A stretch of DNA of 64,000 nucleotides, taken from assembly GCF_000222685.1 (NCBI RefSeq), contig NZ_AFWJ01000278.1:1-64000 (forward strand), given 5' to 3'. Below are positions 18,265-29,331 of this stretch, piece after piece. Source of the DNA: Vibrio nigripulchritudo ATCC 27043. GTDB taxonomy: Bacteria > Pseudomonadota > Gammaproteobacteria > Enterobacterales > Vibrionaceae. The notes below the pieces were generated by a model that was not told the DNA's origin, ran no database searches, and saw only the letters and a list, made by a program, of their open reading frames with translations. The first letter of the stretch is position 1. Each line of letters begins with the position of its first letter. Position numbers and translations under genes: made by a program.

Positions 18265-21126
18265 CTAATCTTTGATTGGCGGTGGAGCCAGTACCTCTCG
18301 GTTACCATTGTGACCAGGAGCACTCACAATTCCCTGAGCTTCTAACTGCTCGACAATACGAGCGGCGCGGTTATAACCAATCTTGAATCGGCGCTGCACA
18401 CCAGACACAGAACCACGGCGGCTTTCCACTACGTGCTCTACCACTTGATCAAACAGTGGATCTACGTCTTCATCCGCTTCCATTGATTCTCCCGGAAGCA
18501 GAGTATCTGCGGTCTGCTCACCGTTGGTAATTTCGTCAATGTAGGTTGGCTTACCACGCGCTTTCCAGTCGTTTACGACGGAGTGAACATCATCGTCTGA
18601 AGCAAATGCCCCATGAACACGTACTGTGTGGCTTGAACCTGGAGGTAGGTAAAGCATATCACCCATACCCAGCAAGGATTCCGCACCGCCCTGATCCAGA
18701 ATAGTTCGGGAGTCCGTTTTGGTTGATACAGTAAAGGCGACACGGGTTGGTATATTCGCTTTAATCAGACCGGTAATTACGTCGACCGACGGACGCTGCG
18801 TGGCGAGAATTAAGTGAATACCTGCTGCACGAGCTTTTTGGGCCAAGCGGGCGATCAGCTCTTCCACTTTCTTACCCACTACCATCATCAGATCGGCAAA
18901 TTCGTCAACGATAACAACAATGTAAGGCAGTTTTTCAAGTAAAGGTGGCATCTCATCCATGCTGTCGCCAGGTTGCCACAACGGGTCGTGGATTGGATGC
19001 CCCGCATCGGCTGCCATTTTCAGCTTTTCGTTGAAACCTTTGATGTTACGTACACCAAGTGCCGACATAAGCTTGTATCGACGTTCCATCTCACCCACAC
19101 ACCAGCGAAGTGCATTCGATGCGTCTTTCATATCGGTTACGACTTCAGAAAGCAGGTGTGGGATACCTTCGTAAACCGAAAGCTCCAGCATTTTCGGGTC
19201 AATCATGATAAAGCGAACATCTTCAGGTTTCGCTTTGTAAAGCATACTGAGGATCATGACGTTCACACCGACCGACTTACCAGAACCTGTAGTACCTGCC
19301 ACCAGTACGTGAGGCATTTTTGCTAGATCGGCGACTACCGCCTCACCCGCAATATCCTGACCTAACACAACGGTTGTTGGCGATGTTGCACTCTCAAACT
19401 GAGGGCTATTTATCACATCCGATAAGAAAACGGTTTGACGGCTCATGTTCGGTAGTTCAAGCCCGACGTACGGCTTACCTGGAATCACTTCAACTACTCG
19501 AACTGCCATGGCAGAAAGTGAACGCGCCAGGTCCATAGATAAACCTGAGATTCGGCTAACTTTAACACCTGGAGCCAAGTCCAGCTCAAAGCGGGTAATG
19601 ACGGGACCAGGGAAAATATCGACAACTTTCGCTGTTATCTTATAGTCTGCCAGCTTCGCTTCTACCAGACGTGCAATATCTTCTAGCGCAGCTCGATCGA
19701 TATGGTTTTCACGTTTCTCAGGGTGATAAAGCAACTCAAGTGTTGGCATAGGTGACGTAGGAACAGGCAGCGTTTGATCCTTTTGAATCAAGAAAGGATT
19801 CTGGCTGGCTGCCATATTTTTCTGAGCATCAGCCACCAAAGACTGAAATGCAGCCACGTCTTCATCTTTCTCTTCAGCAGGCTGTTCTGACTGCTGTTCT
19901 TCGACAGGCTCCGACGCCGCCTCTTCTGATTGAGAAACTTCAATAGGCTCAGGTTCAATCTCACTCTCTACTGGTTGTGACTCAAACTCAGAAATAGTTG
20001 GGTGAGTCTCTTCCACATCCACCGCATCAAAGTTAATAGTTTCATGAGCGATTTCTCGAGATAATTCTTCTACCTCTTCTTCTGGATTAGCATCAGAAGG
20101 CAAACTCTCCCATGGCAGGTCACCAGAGCTGTGCTCAGAAACCTGTTCACTAGCTGCTACTTTTCCGGCATTTTCCGCGTAGTCGTTCGCCTGTTCAGCT
20201 TGCTGCGTCAATTCTTCTATTGTCGCATCAGGTGAAAGTTGTCTTTCTTCAGCATCCCAGTCAGATTGAACCGACGGTTGAGAGTCAGGGGTATCTGTGT
20301 CATGTACCAAAGGTTCTGGCTCAGGTTGTTGAGCCGAATGAGGAATATGAATATTGAATCTGGACTCGGGTTCTTCTTTTGATTCATCAAGAGCCGAGAA
20401 ATGAGGTTCTGACTCTTCCGCTTCACCTTTTAGATCTGAAACTGGTTCGTGAAGTTCTGGTTTGATGTGCTCTTCTTTTGAGCCACGTAAAAGATTAATA
20501 AACCATGCAACGGCAGCTATAGCGGACTGACCTAACCACTCAACAATAGAAAGCCAGGAAATTCCTGTCAGTAAGGTAAATCCTGCTCCCCATAGGAAAA
20601 GCAATACCAATGTGGTACCAAGCAGGTTAAACATCGGCAGAGCAAGATTTGTGATCACATCACCAATCACTCCTCCTGACGAGAAATACCAAATATCATC
20701 AAAATTAATGTCTGCAAGACCACAGCTAGTGATCGTAACAATCACTAGACCAAGCAGGCGAGTTCCCCACAGCACGAAATCGATCGGCTCTTCTTCCGTG
20801 CGTTTACGGAAAAAGACCCAGGTCATAACGGAAATAGCGATAGGGAGAGGATAGGCAATAGAGCCAAAAACAAAGAAAAGACTGTCTGCAACCCAGGCAC
20901 CAAATTGACCGCCAAGATTTTTAACATCCCCATCCCATGCCGTCTGCGACCAGGAAGGGTCTGCTGGGTCAAAAGAAAGCAGAGCAATAGAGATAAGAAT
21001 TGCTGTTAAGCAACCGAGAATGAAGCAGCAATCACGTAGCCTTTGGATCCCATTTAAGCGAGGCGAAGATGCCTCTTCTTGGGATTTGATGATGGTTTCA
21101 ACCTTTTCTTTGTTCTCTCTGAACAT
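18265..21126 (-). CDS. ftsK: DNA translocase FtsK
   Basis: FtsK anchors at the septum and pumps chromosome ends apart, activating XerCD at dif. The 953-residue protein has four N-terminal membrane segments (about residues 31-215), a Glu/Ser/Pro/Gln-rich linker (about 225-440), the motor with Walker [13 protein letters not shown] near residue 609 and Walker [13 protein letters not shown], and the C-terminal winged-helix gamma domain that reads KOPS sites ([30 protein letters not shown]). The linker is shorter than in E. coli, giving a smaller protein, normal for Vibrio. The ribosome-binding site before ATG 21126 is weak, so a slightly later start cannot be excluded. Confidence 0.96.
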   Translation of the reverse strand: MFRENKEKVETIIKSQEEASSPRLNGIQRLRDCCFILGCLTAILISIALLSFDPADPSWSQTAWDGDVKNLGGQFGAWVADSLFFVFGSIAYPLPIAISVMTWVFFRKRTEEEPIDFVLWGTRLLGLVIVTITSCGLADINFDDIWYFSSGGVIGDVITNLALPMFNLLGTTLVLLFLWGAGFTLLTGISWLSIVEWLGQSAIAAVAWFINLLRGSKEEHIKPELHEPVSDLKGEAEESEPHFSALDESKEEPESRFNIHIPHSAQQPEPEPLVHDTDTPDSQPSVQSDWDAEERQLSPDATIEELTQQAEQANDYAENAGKVAASEQVSEHSSGDLPWESLPSDANPEEEVEELSREIAHETINFDAVDVEETHPTISEFESQPVESEIEPEPIEVSQSEEAASEPVEEQQSEQPAEEKDEDVAAFQSLVADAQKNMAASQNPFLIQKDQTLPVPTSPMPTLELLYHPEKRENHIDRAALEDIARLVEAKLADYKITAKVVDIFPGPVITRFELDLAPGVKVSRISGLSMDLARSLSAMAVRVVEVIPGKPYVGLELPNMSRQTVFLSDVINSPQFESATSPTTVVLGQDIAGEAVVADLAKMPHVLVAGTTGSGKSVGVNVMILSMLYKAKPEDVRFIMIDPKMLELSVYEGIPHLLSEVVTDMKDASNALRWCVGEMERRYKLMSALGVRNIKGFNEKLKMAADAGHPIHDPLWQPGDSMDEMPPLLEKLPYIVVIVDEFADLMMVVGKKVEELIARLAQKARAAGIHLILATQRPSVDVITGLIKANIPTRVAFTVSTKTDSRTILDQGGAESLLGMGDMLYLPPGSSHTVRVHGAFASDDDVHSVVNDWKARGKPTYIDEITNGEQTADTLLPGESMEADEDVDPLFDQVVEHVVESRRGSVSGVQRRFKIGYNRAARIVEQLEAQGIVSAPGHNGNREVLAPPPIKD

Positions 21127-21160
21127 ATACCAACTTTATATTTATCATTTTCCAAAACGC

Positions 21161-21184
21161 ACCGAGCGGCAATAGCCGCTCGGT
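21161..21184 (-). terminator. strong hairpin between lrp and ftsK
   Basis: A perfect 10-base inverted repeat ACCGAGCGGC/GCCGCTCGGT with loop AATA. Read leftward it is followed by GCGTTTTGG, only a short U-run, so it may end the lrp transcript imperfectly and allow some read-through into ftsK. It lies 35-58 bases before the ftsK start codon. Confidence 0.65.
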
Positions 21185-21365
21185 TTGTCTGATGATTTAA
21201 CCACATCAAGCAGTAAAACCCAATCGTTGTTCTGTATACAAACCTGAGAAAAAGGCTAGCGACTGAACAAAATAAGGGCAATGAAACAAACGAATCTTCC
21301 GAAGCTGAATCCAGATCTCAAAGGATTTCAGAATACATACTCATCTGTATTCGTTTGTGATTGCT

Positions 21366-21860
21366 TTATCGGGTTTTAATAACCAGCTGGTTGGTTTGTT
21401 TGACTTCTTCCATCACAACGTATGTGCGGGTATCGTTCACACCTGGTAGACGCAGAAGTGTGTCACCCAGCAGCTTACGGTATGCACTCATATCAGATAC
21501 ACGTGTTTTAAGAAGATAGTCGAAGTCGCCAGATACCAAGTGACATTCTTGAATGTCATCCAGTTTCTGCACGGCATGGTTAAACTGTTCGAATACGTCT
21601 GGCGCGCCTCGATTCAATGTAATCTCAACAAACACCAATAGCGACGCATCCAGGTACTGAGGATTCAGCAACGCTGTGTATCCCGTAATGTACCCTTGTC
21701 TCTCTAAACGACGCACACGTTCTAGACATGGCGTAGGAGACAACCCCACTCTCTTAGATAACTCTACATTCGAAATACGACCATCTTTCTGAAGCTCGTT
21801 AAGAATGTTTCTATCAATACGATCAAGTTCCTTGGACGGCTTCTTATAGTTATCCACCAT
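21366..21860 (-). CDS. lrp: leucine-responsive regulatory protein Lrp
   Basis: Lrp is a global feast-famine regulator that forms octamers or hexadecamers. The 164-residue length and sequence are almost invariant in the family: KELDRIDRNILNELQKDGRISNVELSKRVGLSPTPCLERVRRLERQGYITGYTALLNP (N-terminal helix-turn-helix, residues 10-67) and the RAM/AsnC ligand domain with HLVSGDFDYLLKTRV. It is divergent from ald across 155 AT-rich bases; Lrp commonly controls alanine dehydrogenase, so the gap probably holds Lrp sites, though I cannot delimit them. Confidence 0.97.
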   Translation of the reverse strand: MVDNYKKPSKELDRIDRNILNELQKDGRISNVELSKRVGLSPTPCLERVRRLERQGYITGYTALLNPQYLDASLLVFVEITLNRGAPDVFEQFNHAVQKLDDIQECHLVSGDFDYLLKTRVSDMSAYRKLLGDTLLRLPGVNDTRTYVVMEEVKQTNQLVIKTR

Positions 21861-22015
21861 TTTTTATCCCACCTTATTACTTCCTTGCAAAAAAATATAC
21901 TACAACTTTTTAATATTCAGTATCAAATTTTTCAAACACAACTCTATACTAGATATTAATTCGACAGAATTACCCTACACATAGATAATACAACCAGAAA
22001 TATTGAGGAGTCAGG

Positions 22016-23140
22016 ATGATTATTGGCGTACCGAAGGAAATCAAAAACCACGAATACCGAGTGGGGATGATTCCATCCAGTGTGAGAGAACTTGTCTCTC
22101 ACGGTCACCAAGTCATTGTCGAAACGAACGCCGGTAGTGGCATCGGCTTTTCCGATCAAGACTATATTGCCGTAGGTGCATCCATTCTTCCTACTGCTGC
22201 TGACGTTTTCGCGAAAGCAGACATGATTGTTAAGGTTAAAGAACCTCAAGCTGTCGAGCGCGCTATGCTGCGCGAAGGGCAAATATTGTTCACATATTTA
22301 CACCTAGCACCAGATTTTCCACAAACTGAAGAGCTTATCAAGAGTAAAGCTGTCTGCATAGCATATGAGACTGTAACAGATAATATGGGTCGTCTGCCAC
22401 TATTAGCACCAATGTCTGAGGTTGCGGGTCGCATGTCTATCCAAGCTGGCGCACAAACTTTGGAGAAATCTCATGGTGGTCGCGGCCTTCTTCTGGGCGG
22501 TGTTCCGGGTGTTGAACCTGCAAAAGTTGTCGTTGTCGGCGGCGGTGTTGTTGGTTCAAATGCAGCTCGTATGGCGGTTGGTTTACGTGCAGACGTTACT
22601 ATCCTAGACCGTAATATCGACACACTAAGAGCCCTTGATGAAGAGTTCCAGGGTCGTGCAAAAGTGGTTTACTCTACTGAAGACGCGCTTGAAAAACATG
22701 TACTTGAAGCTGACCTAGTGATTGGTGCGGTACTAATCCCAGGTGCGGCTGCGCCTAAGCTAATTACAAAAGAACACATCAAGCGCATGAAGCCAGGCGC
22801 TGCTGTTGTAGACGTAGCTATCGACCAGGGCGGTTGCTTTGAGACATCAAAAGCAACAACACACGCAGAGCCAACATACATCGTAGATGACGTGGTTCAC
22901 TACTGTGTTGCTAACATGCCGGGTGCGGTTGCTCGTACTTCAACGTTTGCACTTAACAATGCAACATTGCCTTACATTATCAAGCTGGCAAACAATGGTT
23001 ACGAGAAAGCACTTCTTGCTGATGAAGGTCTGCTTGAAGGTCTAAACGTAATCCACGGTAAAGTAACCTGTAAAGAAGTTGCAGAAAGCTTTGACCTTGA
23101 ATACGTTGACGCGAAACAAGCTATCACGATGTTCAACTAA
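22016..23140 (+). CDS. ald: alanine dehydrogenase
   Basis: Ald interconverts L-alanine and pyruvate plus ammonium with NAD, mainly for alanine catabolism. The 374-residue protein has the catalytic Lys in MIVKVKEPQ and the catalytic His in LHLAPDFPQ, and the NAD fold [20 protein letters not shown] (about residues 169-188). A good ribosome-binding site (GAGGAG) lies before ATG 22016. It is divergent from lrp. The terminator at 23158-23187 overlaps the end of the convergent methyltransferase gene. Confidence 0.97.
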   Translation: MIIGVPKEIKNHEYRVGMIPSSVRELVSHGHQVIVETNAGSGIGFSDQDYIAVGASILPTAADVFAKADMIVKVKEPQAVERAMLREGQILFTYLHLAPDFPQTEELIKSKAVCIAYETVTDNMGRLPLLAPMSEVAGRMSIQAGAQTLEKSHGGRGLLLGGVPGVEPAKVVVVGGGVVGSNAARMAVGLRADVTILDRNIDTLRALDEEFQGRAKVVYSTEDALEKHVLEADLVIGAVLIPGAAAPKLITKEHIKRMKPGAAVVDVAIDQGGCFETSKATTHAEPTYIVDDVVHYCVANMPGAVARTSTFALNNATLPYIIKLANNGYEKALLADEGLLEGLNVIHGKVTCKEVAESFDLEYVDAKQAITMFN

Positions 23141-23157
23141 ATTCGGTTTTGGTTTTG

Positions 23158-23187
23158 AAAGACCTGCTCTATGCAGGTCTTTTTTTC
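23158..23187. terminator. terminator of ald, overlapping the 3' end of the opposing gene
   Basis: Stem AAAGACCTGC/GCAGGTCTTT around TCTAT, followed by a T-run on the plus strand. The reverse gene's stop codon lies inside it. Confidence 0.85.
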
Positions 23188-24365
23188 GCCTGAATTAAAA
23201 TATTCCTTGGAGTATCATTCCGTTCGCAAAATTCGCAAAGCGTCACTTCGTAACCTTTTTCTTGAAGATAAAGGGCTCTATCCAATATCAACCAGAGCTC
23301 TAATGGTCTTTGAAAAATCTGCTGAACCAGGCTCAAACGCTCCATGATCCAAAAACGCTGTTCGCCAATTTCTTGCCAGTATTCGAAATCCATATCACCG
23401 AGATTCAGCTCTTTTTTCTCTGCTGCCCAATGACAAAAATGCTGAAAACCTTCCGAAAGCATGGACTTTTTAATACTTGGTATTGGCGTATAGTCACTTT
23501 GCTGTTTTTGTCTCAAATAGCTATCGAGACCGAGGCGAAATATCATCTCTTCCCTTCGATGCTTATGAACTCTTTCTCCACCAGTTACCGTTGCCTGTAG
23601 TGGAATACGAAGCTCTGATCTGGAAAGTGAGAGATCCAGACGCTTACCTTCACTGGAAAGCGGAGTGTAATGTTCAGCTTGGATTAGGTGATAACAGCAA
23701 GGGGCTATTGAAAAAGCCGACAAATTTGCGTCGCTGCCGTGTCGAATCAGGCTAATGTGTAAATCGCCACATGCGTGTAGCGCGACAGCATGCATTTCGG
23801 GCTTGAATATGGCTTTAGAGCTATCTGAAAGAGCATCTCCCTGAATAAAGGTCATCGGCAGTTTCTTTTTATCAGCAAGCGTTTGTCCGCTCTCACACAA
23901 GCTGTGTTGCCATTCAAAACTGGTTACATGCTCTTGAGATTTTGATGACAATACCTGACCTAAAAAGCCCTTTCCGGAGCACCACTCTAACCATTCAGAA
24001 CCATGATGAGATTCAATACACGCCTCTCCCATGGAAAGAATCTGGCTCAGCTTCTTGCCGGGTATACCTGTTTCAGCGCCTTTAGATAGAACGATATGAC
24101 TTAAGCCTCGACTTGGCAAAGAGGTTAATTCTTTTAGCCTTAAAGCATCAGGAAGAGTCTCTGAGATTCTACGAATTAATTCATCAGGATCTGATTTTAG
24201 CTCGATTATTTCGTCCTCGGTCAGATCCAATAACCAGGTGTTAAGTTCGGGATGACTTGAATCCCAAGGGTACTCAGACTGAAGACTCAAATGAAATGGC
24301 TGAATACGCCATAAAGAGTCGTATCGTTTAAGAATGGATGTTATGTCTAAAAAGGTATGGTTCAT
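23169..24365 (-). CDS. SAM-dependent methyltransferase (GSTCD-like), function unknown
   Basis: A 398-residue protein of the methyltransferase family found C-terminally in the eukaryotic GSTCD protein and in gammaproteobacterial solo proteins. The SAM site is the degenerate LEWCSGKGFLGQVLS, followed by the downstream ALHACGDLHISLI and SIAPCCYHLI, a CC motif seen in this group and in some RNA methyltransferases. A target, perhaps RNA, is not established. ATG 24365 is preferred; a TTG at 24401 could add 12 residues. The ATG lies directly behind a perfect 9-base inverted repeat that buries its ribosome-binding site. The gene lies 53 bases downstream of cysB. Confidence 0.75.
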   Translation of the reverse strand: MNHTFLDITSILKRYDSLWRIQPFHLSLQSEYPWDSSHPELNTWLLDLTEDEIIELKSDPDELIRRISETLPDALRLKELTSLPSRGLSHIVLSKGAETGIPGKKLSQILSMGEACIESHHGSEWLEWCSGKGFLGQVLSSKSQEHVTSFEWQHSLCESGQTLADKKKLPMTFIQGDALSDSSKAIFKPEMHAVALHACGDLHISLIRHGSDANLSAFSIAPCCYHLIQAEHYTPLSSEGKRLDLSLSRSELRIPLQATVTGGERVHKHRREEMIFRLGLDSYLRQKQQSDYTPIPSIKKSMLSEGFQHFCHWAAEKKELNLGDMDFEYWQEIGEQRFWIMERLSLVQQIFQRPLELWLILDRALYLQEKGYEVTLCEFCERNDTPRNILIQAKKRPA

Positions 24366-24399
24366 GATTCCCCCGAATGCGGCGATTGTAGGGGGAATC
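24366..24399 (-). promoter_or_regulatory. perfect inverted repeat covering the ribosome-binding site of the methyltransferase gene
   Basis: GATTCCCCC (24366-24374) and GGGGGAATC (24391-24399) flank a 16-base loop and end immediately before ATG 24365. The G-run nearest the start is the only Shine-Dalgarno-like sequence, so the hairpin would hide it. There is no U-run, which argues against a simple terminator of cysB. Confidence 0.55.
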
Positions 24400-24418
24400 A
24401 AAGGTAAGGGGAAGTGCT

Positions 24419-25478
<1,060 letters not shown>

Positions 25479-25736
25479 GTATTAGTTATAACGCCTTCAG
25501 CTAAAAAAAGACAGTAAAAACGCAGATACTTATGTGAGGAGTTTGACTATCAACTATAGTATTAGGTAGGTTTTGCTATAGACCCCGCATAAATCGGGGC
25601 AAATTTAATTTTTTCATTAATTTTTCCTCTAAGTAAGGATAATAATGAACTTTGTTCTTATCTTGGGTACAGAAACAATACATTATCGTGTATCCTCGGG
25701 GGTTAGCTTTTTTGTACGGAATGCAGACTTAAGTTT
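25479..25736. other. intergenic region upstream of the coiled-coil gene, with a GC hairpin
   Basis: Together with the repeat before it, the gap between cysB and the next gene is 343 bases. It must hold both divergent promoters. One clear structure is the hairpin CCCCG/CGGGG with loop CATAAAT (25583-25599), followed some bases later by a T-rich stretch, which might act as an attenuator ahead of the gene at 25737. I see no other reading frame of note. Confidence 0.45.
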
Positions 25737-26501
25737 ATGAATATTGGTTTAATAATTGCGCTTGTTGCCATTTTGTTGGTTCTCGTTATCGGTTACAACA
25801 TAATGCTCCAGTACCGCGTGAAAGTAGAGACTGCAAAGAAACAAGAATCCACTCGTCATTTAGCCGTTATCGACGCAACAGAAGACCTAATCGGTAACGC
25901 ACACCACTTGCCTTACAGTAAAGAGTTATTGGTGTGCCTGAATACACGAATTCTTGATGCACTAGAATCTATGTTCGAGCTTGATCCTAAAAATAAACAA
26001 CTCAAAGCTCGCATTGCAAACATGCAATCGCAGATTCAGCAACTAAAGGATAATTATCAAGGCGGTGAAACAGCTTCTTTTAAAGTCCCAAGTAGCGACA
26101 AGCAAGCTATTATTATGCTTAAGCTGGTAAAGAGACTTAGAGAAACCATTCGAAGCGAGCACAATAAAGGTCGCTTTGACACGCAAGGTTACGTTGCTGA
26201 AAATGCTCGTTTGGAGCAGATTCAAGTTCGAATCAACATAGAAAACGTAATCAAGCGTGCCAATGATTCTGTGCTACGTGGTCAAGCAGGTACAGCAAAA
26301 CAGCTTCTGAAGAAGGGCTTAGATGCTCTAGCTTCAAAAAATGATTCCTACTCAAATAAAGCAAAAGAGAAGCTTCAGGCGATGCTTGATGACCTGAATC
26401 AGAAGAGACAGGATAAAGAAGCGGAGCATGCAAAAGATCGTGACGAAAAAGAACGTAACGACGATATGGATGCACTCTTCGGCGAAAAGAAAAAGTGGTA
26501 A
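25737..26501 (+). CDS. membrane-anchored coiled-coil protein of unknown function
   Basis: A 254-residue protein with a single N-terminal membrane segment (MNIGLIIALVAILLVLVIGYNIML, residues 1-24) and a long charged helical body. Coiled-coil character is strongest around ELDPKNKQLKARIANMQSQIQQLKDN (about 82-107) and in the C-terminal EKLQAMLDDLNQKRQDKEAEHAKDRDEKE (about 209-237). The end is DDMDALFGEKKKW, an acidic-basic tail that could bind a partner. No enzymatic motif is present. The N-in membrane anchor plus coil recalls ZipA- or RmuC-like topology, but I see no sequence link. It has its own terminator, so it is probably monocistronic. Confidence 0.72.
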   Translation: MNIGLIIALVAILLVLVIGYNIMLQYRVKVETAKKQESTRHLAVIDATEDLIGNAHHLPYSKELLVCLNTRILDALESMFELDPKNKQLKARIANMQSQIQQLKDNYQGGETASFKVPSSDKQAIIMLKLVKRLRETIRSEHNKGRFDTQGYVAENARLEQIQVRINIENVIKRANDSVLRGQAGTAKQLLKKGLDALASKNDSYSNKAKEKLQAMLDDLNQKRQDKEAEHAKDRDEKERNDDMDALFGEKKKW

Positions 26502-26523
26502 ACTACCACCAGACTCAAATCAA

Positions 26524-26552
26524 CCAAAGGTCGCTTTCAGCGACCTTTTTTA
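26524..26552 (+). terminator. terminator of the coiled-coil gene
   Basis: Stem AAAGGTCGCT/AGCGACCTTT with loop TTC and a T-run (26526-26551), 16 bases before the miaE start. Confidence 0.85.
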
Positions 26553-26567
26553 TGTTAGCTATTAACC

Positions 26568-27338
26568 ATGATTGATAACGAAACTATTCAAGAACTGCTC
26601 CAGCCAATCAAATCCTTCCTTCAATGTGATACTCCCGAAGAATGGATTGAAGAAGCCAAAAAACCTGAAAACCTGCCAGTCGTTTTGCTGGATCATTTGT
26701 TATGTGAGCTTAAAGCAGGTCAGTCAGCCATGTACCTCATCCGCAAATACGCGGTCGATAAAGACAGCGCACATACCTTACTCGATTGGTTTAAACCCTA
26801 CGAAGATTTTGCCTACAGAAAAATCGGAACTATCGAGACATTAAAAGGGAAGAGTAATATTTCCAAGTCCATCATGGCGAGAGGCGACTCTCCCTATAGC
26901 CAGGATCTTATCGATAAAATGGTCCTCTTGATCAAAGAAGAACTGCATCATTTCTATCAAGTACTCGAGATAATGGAGTCGCGAGGCATTCCATATGAAA
27001 ACATTTCAGCCAGCCGATATGCGAAAGGCTTACTCTCAGAAATGAAAACTCACGAGCCACAAACACTGATCGACAAACTCATCATCGGTGCTTATATCGA
27101 AGCTCGATCTTGCGAACGATTTGCAAAGCTTGCTCATCATATGGACGAAGACATCTGCAAATTCTATATCTCTCTCCTACGGTCAGAAGCCAGACATTAT
27201 CAAGATTACCTGACCTTAGCCGAACAAATTGCAGGAGAAGACATTTCTGAAAGAGTGGCATTTTTCGGTCAGCTAGAAGCGGATTTAATCTCATCCCCAG
27301 ATAGAGATTTCAAATTCCACAGCGGTAAACCCGCCTAA
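26568..27338 (+). CDS. miaE: tRNA 2-methylthio-N6-isopentenyladenosine hydroxylase MiaE
   Basis: MiaE is a non-haem diiron monooxygenase that hydroxylates ms2i6A37 to ms2io6A37 in tRNA using oxygen. The 256-residue protein shows the four-helix ferritin-like pattern with iron ligands in LLIKEELHHFYQV (EELHH, about residues 124-128), IEARSCERFAKLAHH (about 173-187) and LLRSEARHYQDYL (about 206-218). MiaE is absent from E. coli but common in Vibrio, Salmonella and Pseudomonas. It lies convergent to pyrF with a shared terminator. Confidence 0.92.
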   Translation: MIDNETIQELLQPIKSFLQCDTPEEWIEEAKKPENLPVVLLDHLLCELKAGQSAMYLIRKYAVDKDSAHTLLDWFKPYEDFAYRKIGTIETLKGKSNISKSIMARGDSPYSQDLIDKMVLLIKEELHHFYQVLEIMESRGIPYENISASRYAKGLLSEMKTHEPQTLIDKLIIGAYIEARSCERFAKLAHHMDEDICKFYISLLRSEARHYQDYLTLAEQIAGEDISERVAFFGQLEADLISSPDRDFKFHSGKPA

Positions 27339-27372
27339 AAAAACGCCCACTTTTGAAGTGGGCGATTTTTTA
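27338..27372. terminator. bidirectional terminator between miaE and pyrF
   Basis: Stem CGCCCACTT/AAGTGGGCG with loop TTG (27344-27364), A-run left, T-run right. Confidence 0.88.
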
Positions 27373-27386
27373 ATTATTCCAAATTT

Positions 27387-28082
27387 TTATGCGAGTGTCG
27401 CATTGATCTCAGCGAGAACTTTAGCAGGATCGGCAGCTTGCGTGATTGGACGACCAATCACCAAGTAGTCTGAACCCGCTTCAATGGCATCAACTGGAGT
27501 CATGATACGCTTCTGGTCGCCCACAGCAGCACCTGCTGGTCGTATTCCCGGTGTTACCAGCTTAAACTCGCGACCTAGCTCAGACTTAAGCAGAGAAGCT
27601 TCCTGAGCAGAGCACACGACCCCGTCAAGACCTGAATGCTTAGTCAGATTGGCTAGACGCATCACTTGCTCTTGAGGAGCAACATCCAAACCGATACCCG
27701 CAAGGTCATTCTGCTCCATGCTGGTTAATACTGTTACACCTATAAGCAGTGGGCGGTCTTTACCGTAAGGCTCCAGGATTTCGCGAGAAGCACTCATCAT
27801 TCGTTCACCACCACCAGCATGTACGTTAACCATCCATACTCCTAGTTCTGCTGCCGCTCTTACCGCTTTTGAACAGGTGTTAGGAATATCGTGGAACTTC
27901 AGGTCAAGGAACACTGAGAAGCCTCGTTTATGCAGCTCACGTACAAATTCAGGACCAAACAGAGTAAACATCTCTTTGCCCACCTTCAGGCGGCAAGTAC
28001 TTGGGTCAATTCTATCGACAAACGCTAGTGCATCTTCTTGCTTGTCGTAATCAAGTGCCACGATGACTTTCTGGTCGATCAC
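27387..28082 (-). CDS. pyrF: orotidine 5'-phosphate decarboxylase
   Basis: PyrF makes UMP in the last step of de novo pyrimidine synthesis. The 231-residue TIM-barrel enzyme carries the catalytic signature [13 protein letters not shown], with the Asp-Lys-Asp residues, VALDYD at the N-terminus and the phosphate-binding TPGIRP and YLVIGRPIT near the C-terminus. It follows lapB in the order lapA-lapB-pyrF, conserved across enterics and vibrios, with a 69-base gap. Confidence 0.97.
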   Translation of the reverse strand: MIDQKVIVALDYDKQEDALAFVDRIDPSTCRLKVGKEMFTLFGPEFVRELHKRGFSVFLDLKFHDIPNTCSKAVRAAAELGVWMVNVHAGGGERMMSASREILEPYGKDRPLLIGVTVLTSMEQNDLAGIGLDVAPQEQVMRLANLTKHSGLDGVVCSAQEASLLKSELGREFKLVTPGIRPAGAAVGDQKRIMTPVDAIEAGSDYLVIGRPITQAADPAKVLAEINATLA

Positions 28083-28151
28083 TTTTATCTCCTACTTTAA
28101 ATGAGCCTATTTCTAAGCAAAAGATCACGGTTAAACCATGATCTGCAAATT

Positions 28152-29321
28152 CTATTCACCATCAAGCCCGCGAATCGGCTTAATGGTACCCCACCCTTTA
28201 CAAGACGGGCAATGCCAATACAGAGAGCGAGTTGCAAAGCCGCATTTTCGGCAACGGTGATGGGGTTTCACCTTAAGCTGTTCACCTACCATGCCCTGAA
28301 GCGTTGTCAGGCTTTCTTTGGCACGACCTTCTTCTGCTTCTTCAAGGTGGTAATCCATCAGACGATAGAACCCTTTCATGGTCGGGTTCTTAACCAGCTG
28401 CCTTGTGAGCAACGTCTGTGCTGCCGCAACACCTTCATGCTCTGCGACTAACTGAGCTAACATAAGCTCTGCAGATACACCGGCTTTTTTCTCGATACAC
28501 CGATGCAGAAACTCAAGTAACTCCCCTTCTTTGCTCAGTTTTTGATAGCACTCAGCAATAGTCGGCAAAACCTGCCCCAAAAAGTCTACGTCTTGATCCA
28601 GCACTTGCTCAAGGTAGCGGACGGTATTGCTGTAATCGTCTTGAGCCTGATAAATCTTCCCTAATGCAATGCTGGCACGAACACAATTTGGGTCTTCGGT
28701 GAGCGCTTTTTTCAGTAACGCTACTGATTTCTTAATGTTCCCATCACCTTGCTCCTGCATTGCAAGTTCGCAGTAGTAGTGTGCGATATCTTTCTTAATT
28801 CGGATTTTACCTAACTTCACCAGCGCAGAAGCGTACTCGATGGCTTTACTCCATTCCCGAGTTTGCTGAAAAATGATGACTAGCTGTGTCAGTGCGGCTT
28901 CCCGGTGGTCTGGTTCATCCAGTAACTGAAGGAATATTTTCTCTGCACGGTCTAACAGACCAGATACCATAAAATCTTTAGCAAGCTGCTGAAGCGCAAT
29001 GTTCTTTTGCTCAATGGTAAGCCCTGAACGGGAAATGAGGTTTTGGTGAATTCGGATCGCGCGGTCTACTTCACCGCGAGATCGAAATAAGTTACCTAGG
29101 GCTAAATGAGTATCGATGGTTTCATCATCGACTTGAAGCAACTCGATAAAATGGTCGACCGCTTTATCTGACTGATCGGAAAGAAGTAGGTTTAGACCAG
29201 TAACATACTGGCGGGATATCTGATTTGATTGTTTCTGCTTGTCGAAGTTTGCACTGCGGTTACCCATGTACCATCCATAGGCTGCCGCAATTGGTAACAA
29301 CAAGAAGAGAAGTTCAAGCAT
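28152..29321 (-). CDS. lapB: lipopolysaccharide assembly protein B
   Basis: LapB (YciM) binds FtsH and directs degradation of LpxC, balancing lipopolysaccharide against phospholipid synthesis. The 389-residue protein has one N-terminal membrane segment (LLFLLLPIAAAYGWYMG), a series of about nine tetratricopeptide repeats (DETIDTHLALGNLFRSRGEVDRAI and onward) and a C-terminal rubredoxin-like zinc finger CRKCGFATRSLYWHCPSCKGWG. All four metal cysteines are present. It starts ten bases after lapA. Confidence 0.95.
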   Translation of the reverse strand: MLELLFLLLPIAAAYGWYMGNRSANFDKQKQSNQISRQYVTGLNLLLSDQSDKAVDHFIELLQVDDETIDTHLALGNLFRSRGEVDRAIRIHQNLISRSGLTIEQKNIALQQLAKDFMVSGLLDRAEKIFLQLLDEPDHREAALTQLVIIFQQTREWSKAIEYASALVKLGKIRIKKDIAHYYCELAMQEQGDGNIKKSVALLKKALTEDPNCVRASIALGKIYQAQDDYSNTVRYLEQVLDQDVDFLGQVLPTIAECYQKLSKEGELLEFLHRCIEKKAGVSAELMLAQLVAEHEGVAAAQTLLTRQLVKNPTMKGFYRLMDYHLEEAEEGRAKESLTTLQGMVGEQLKVKPHHRCRKCGFATRSLYWHCPSCKGWGTIKPIRGLDGE

Positions 29322-29331
29322 TCAATTTGCC

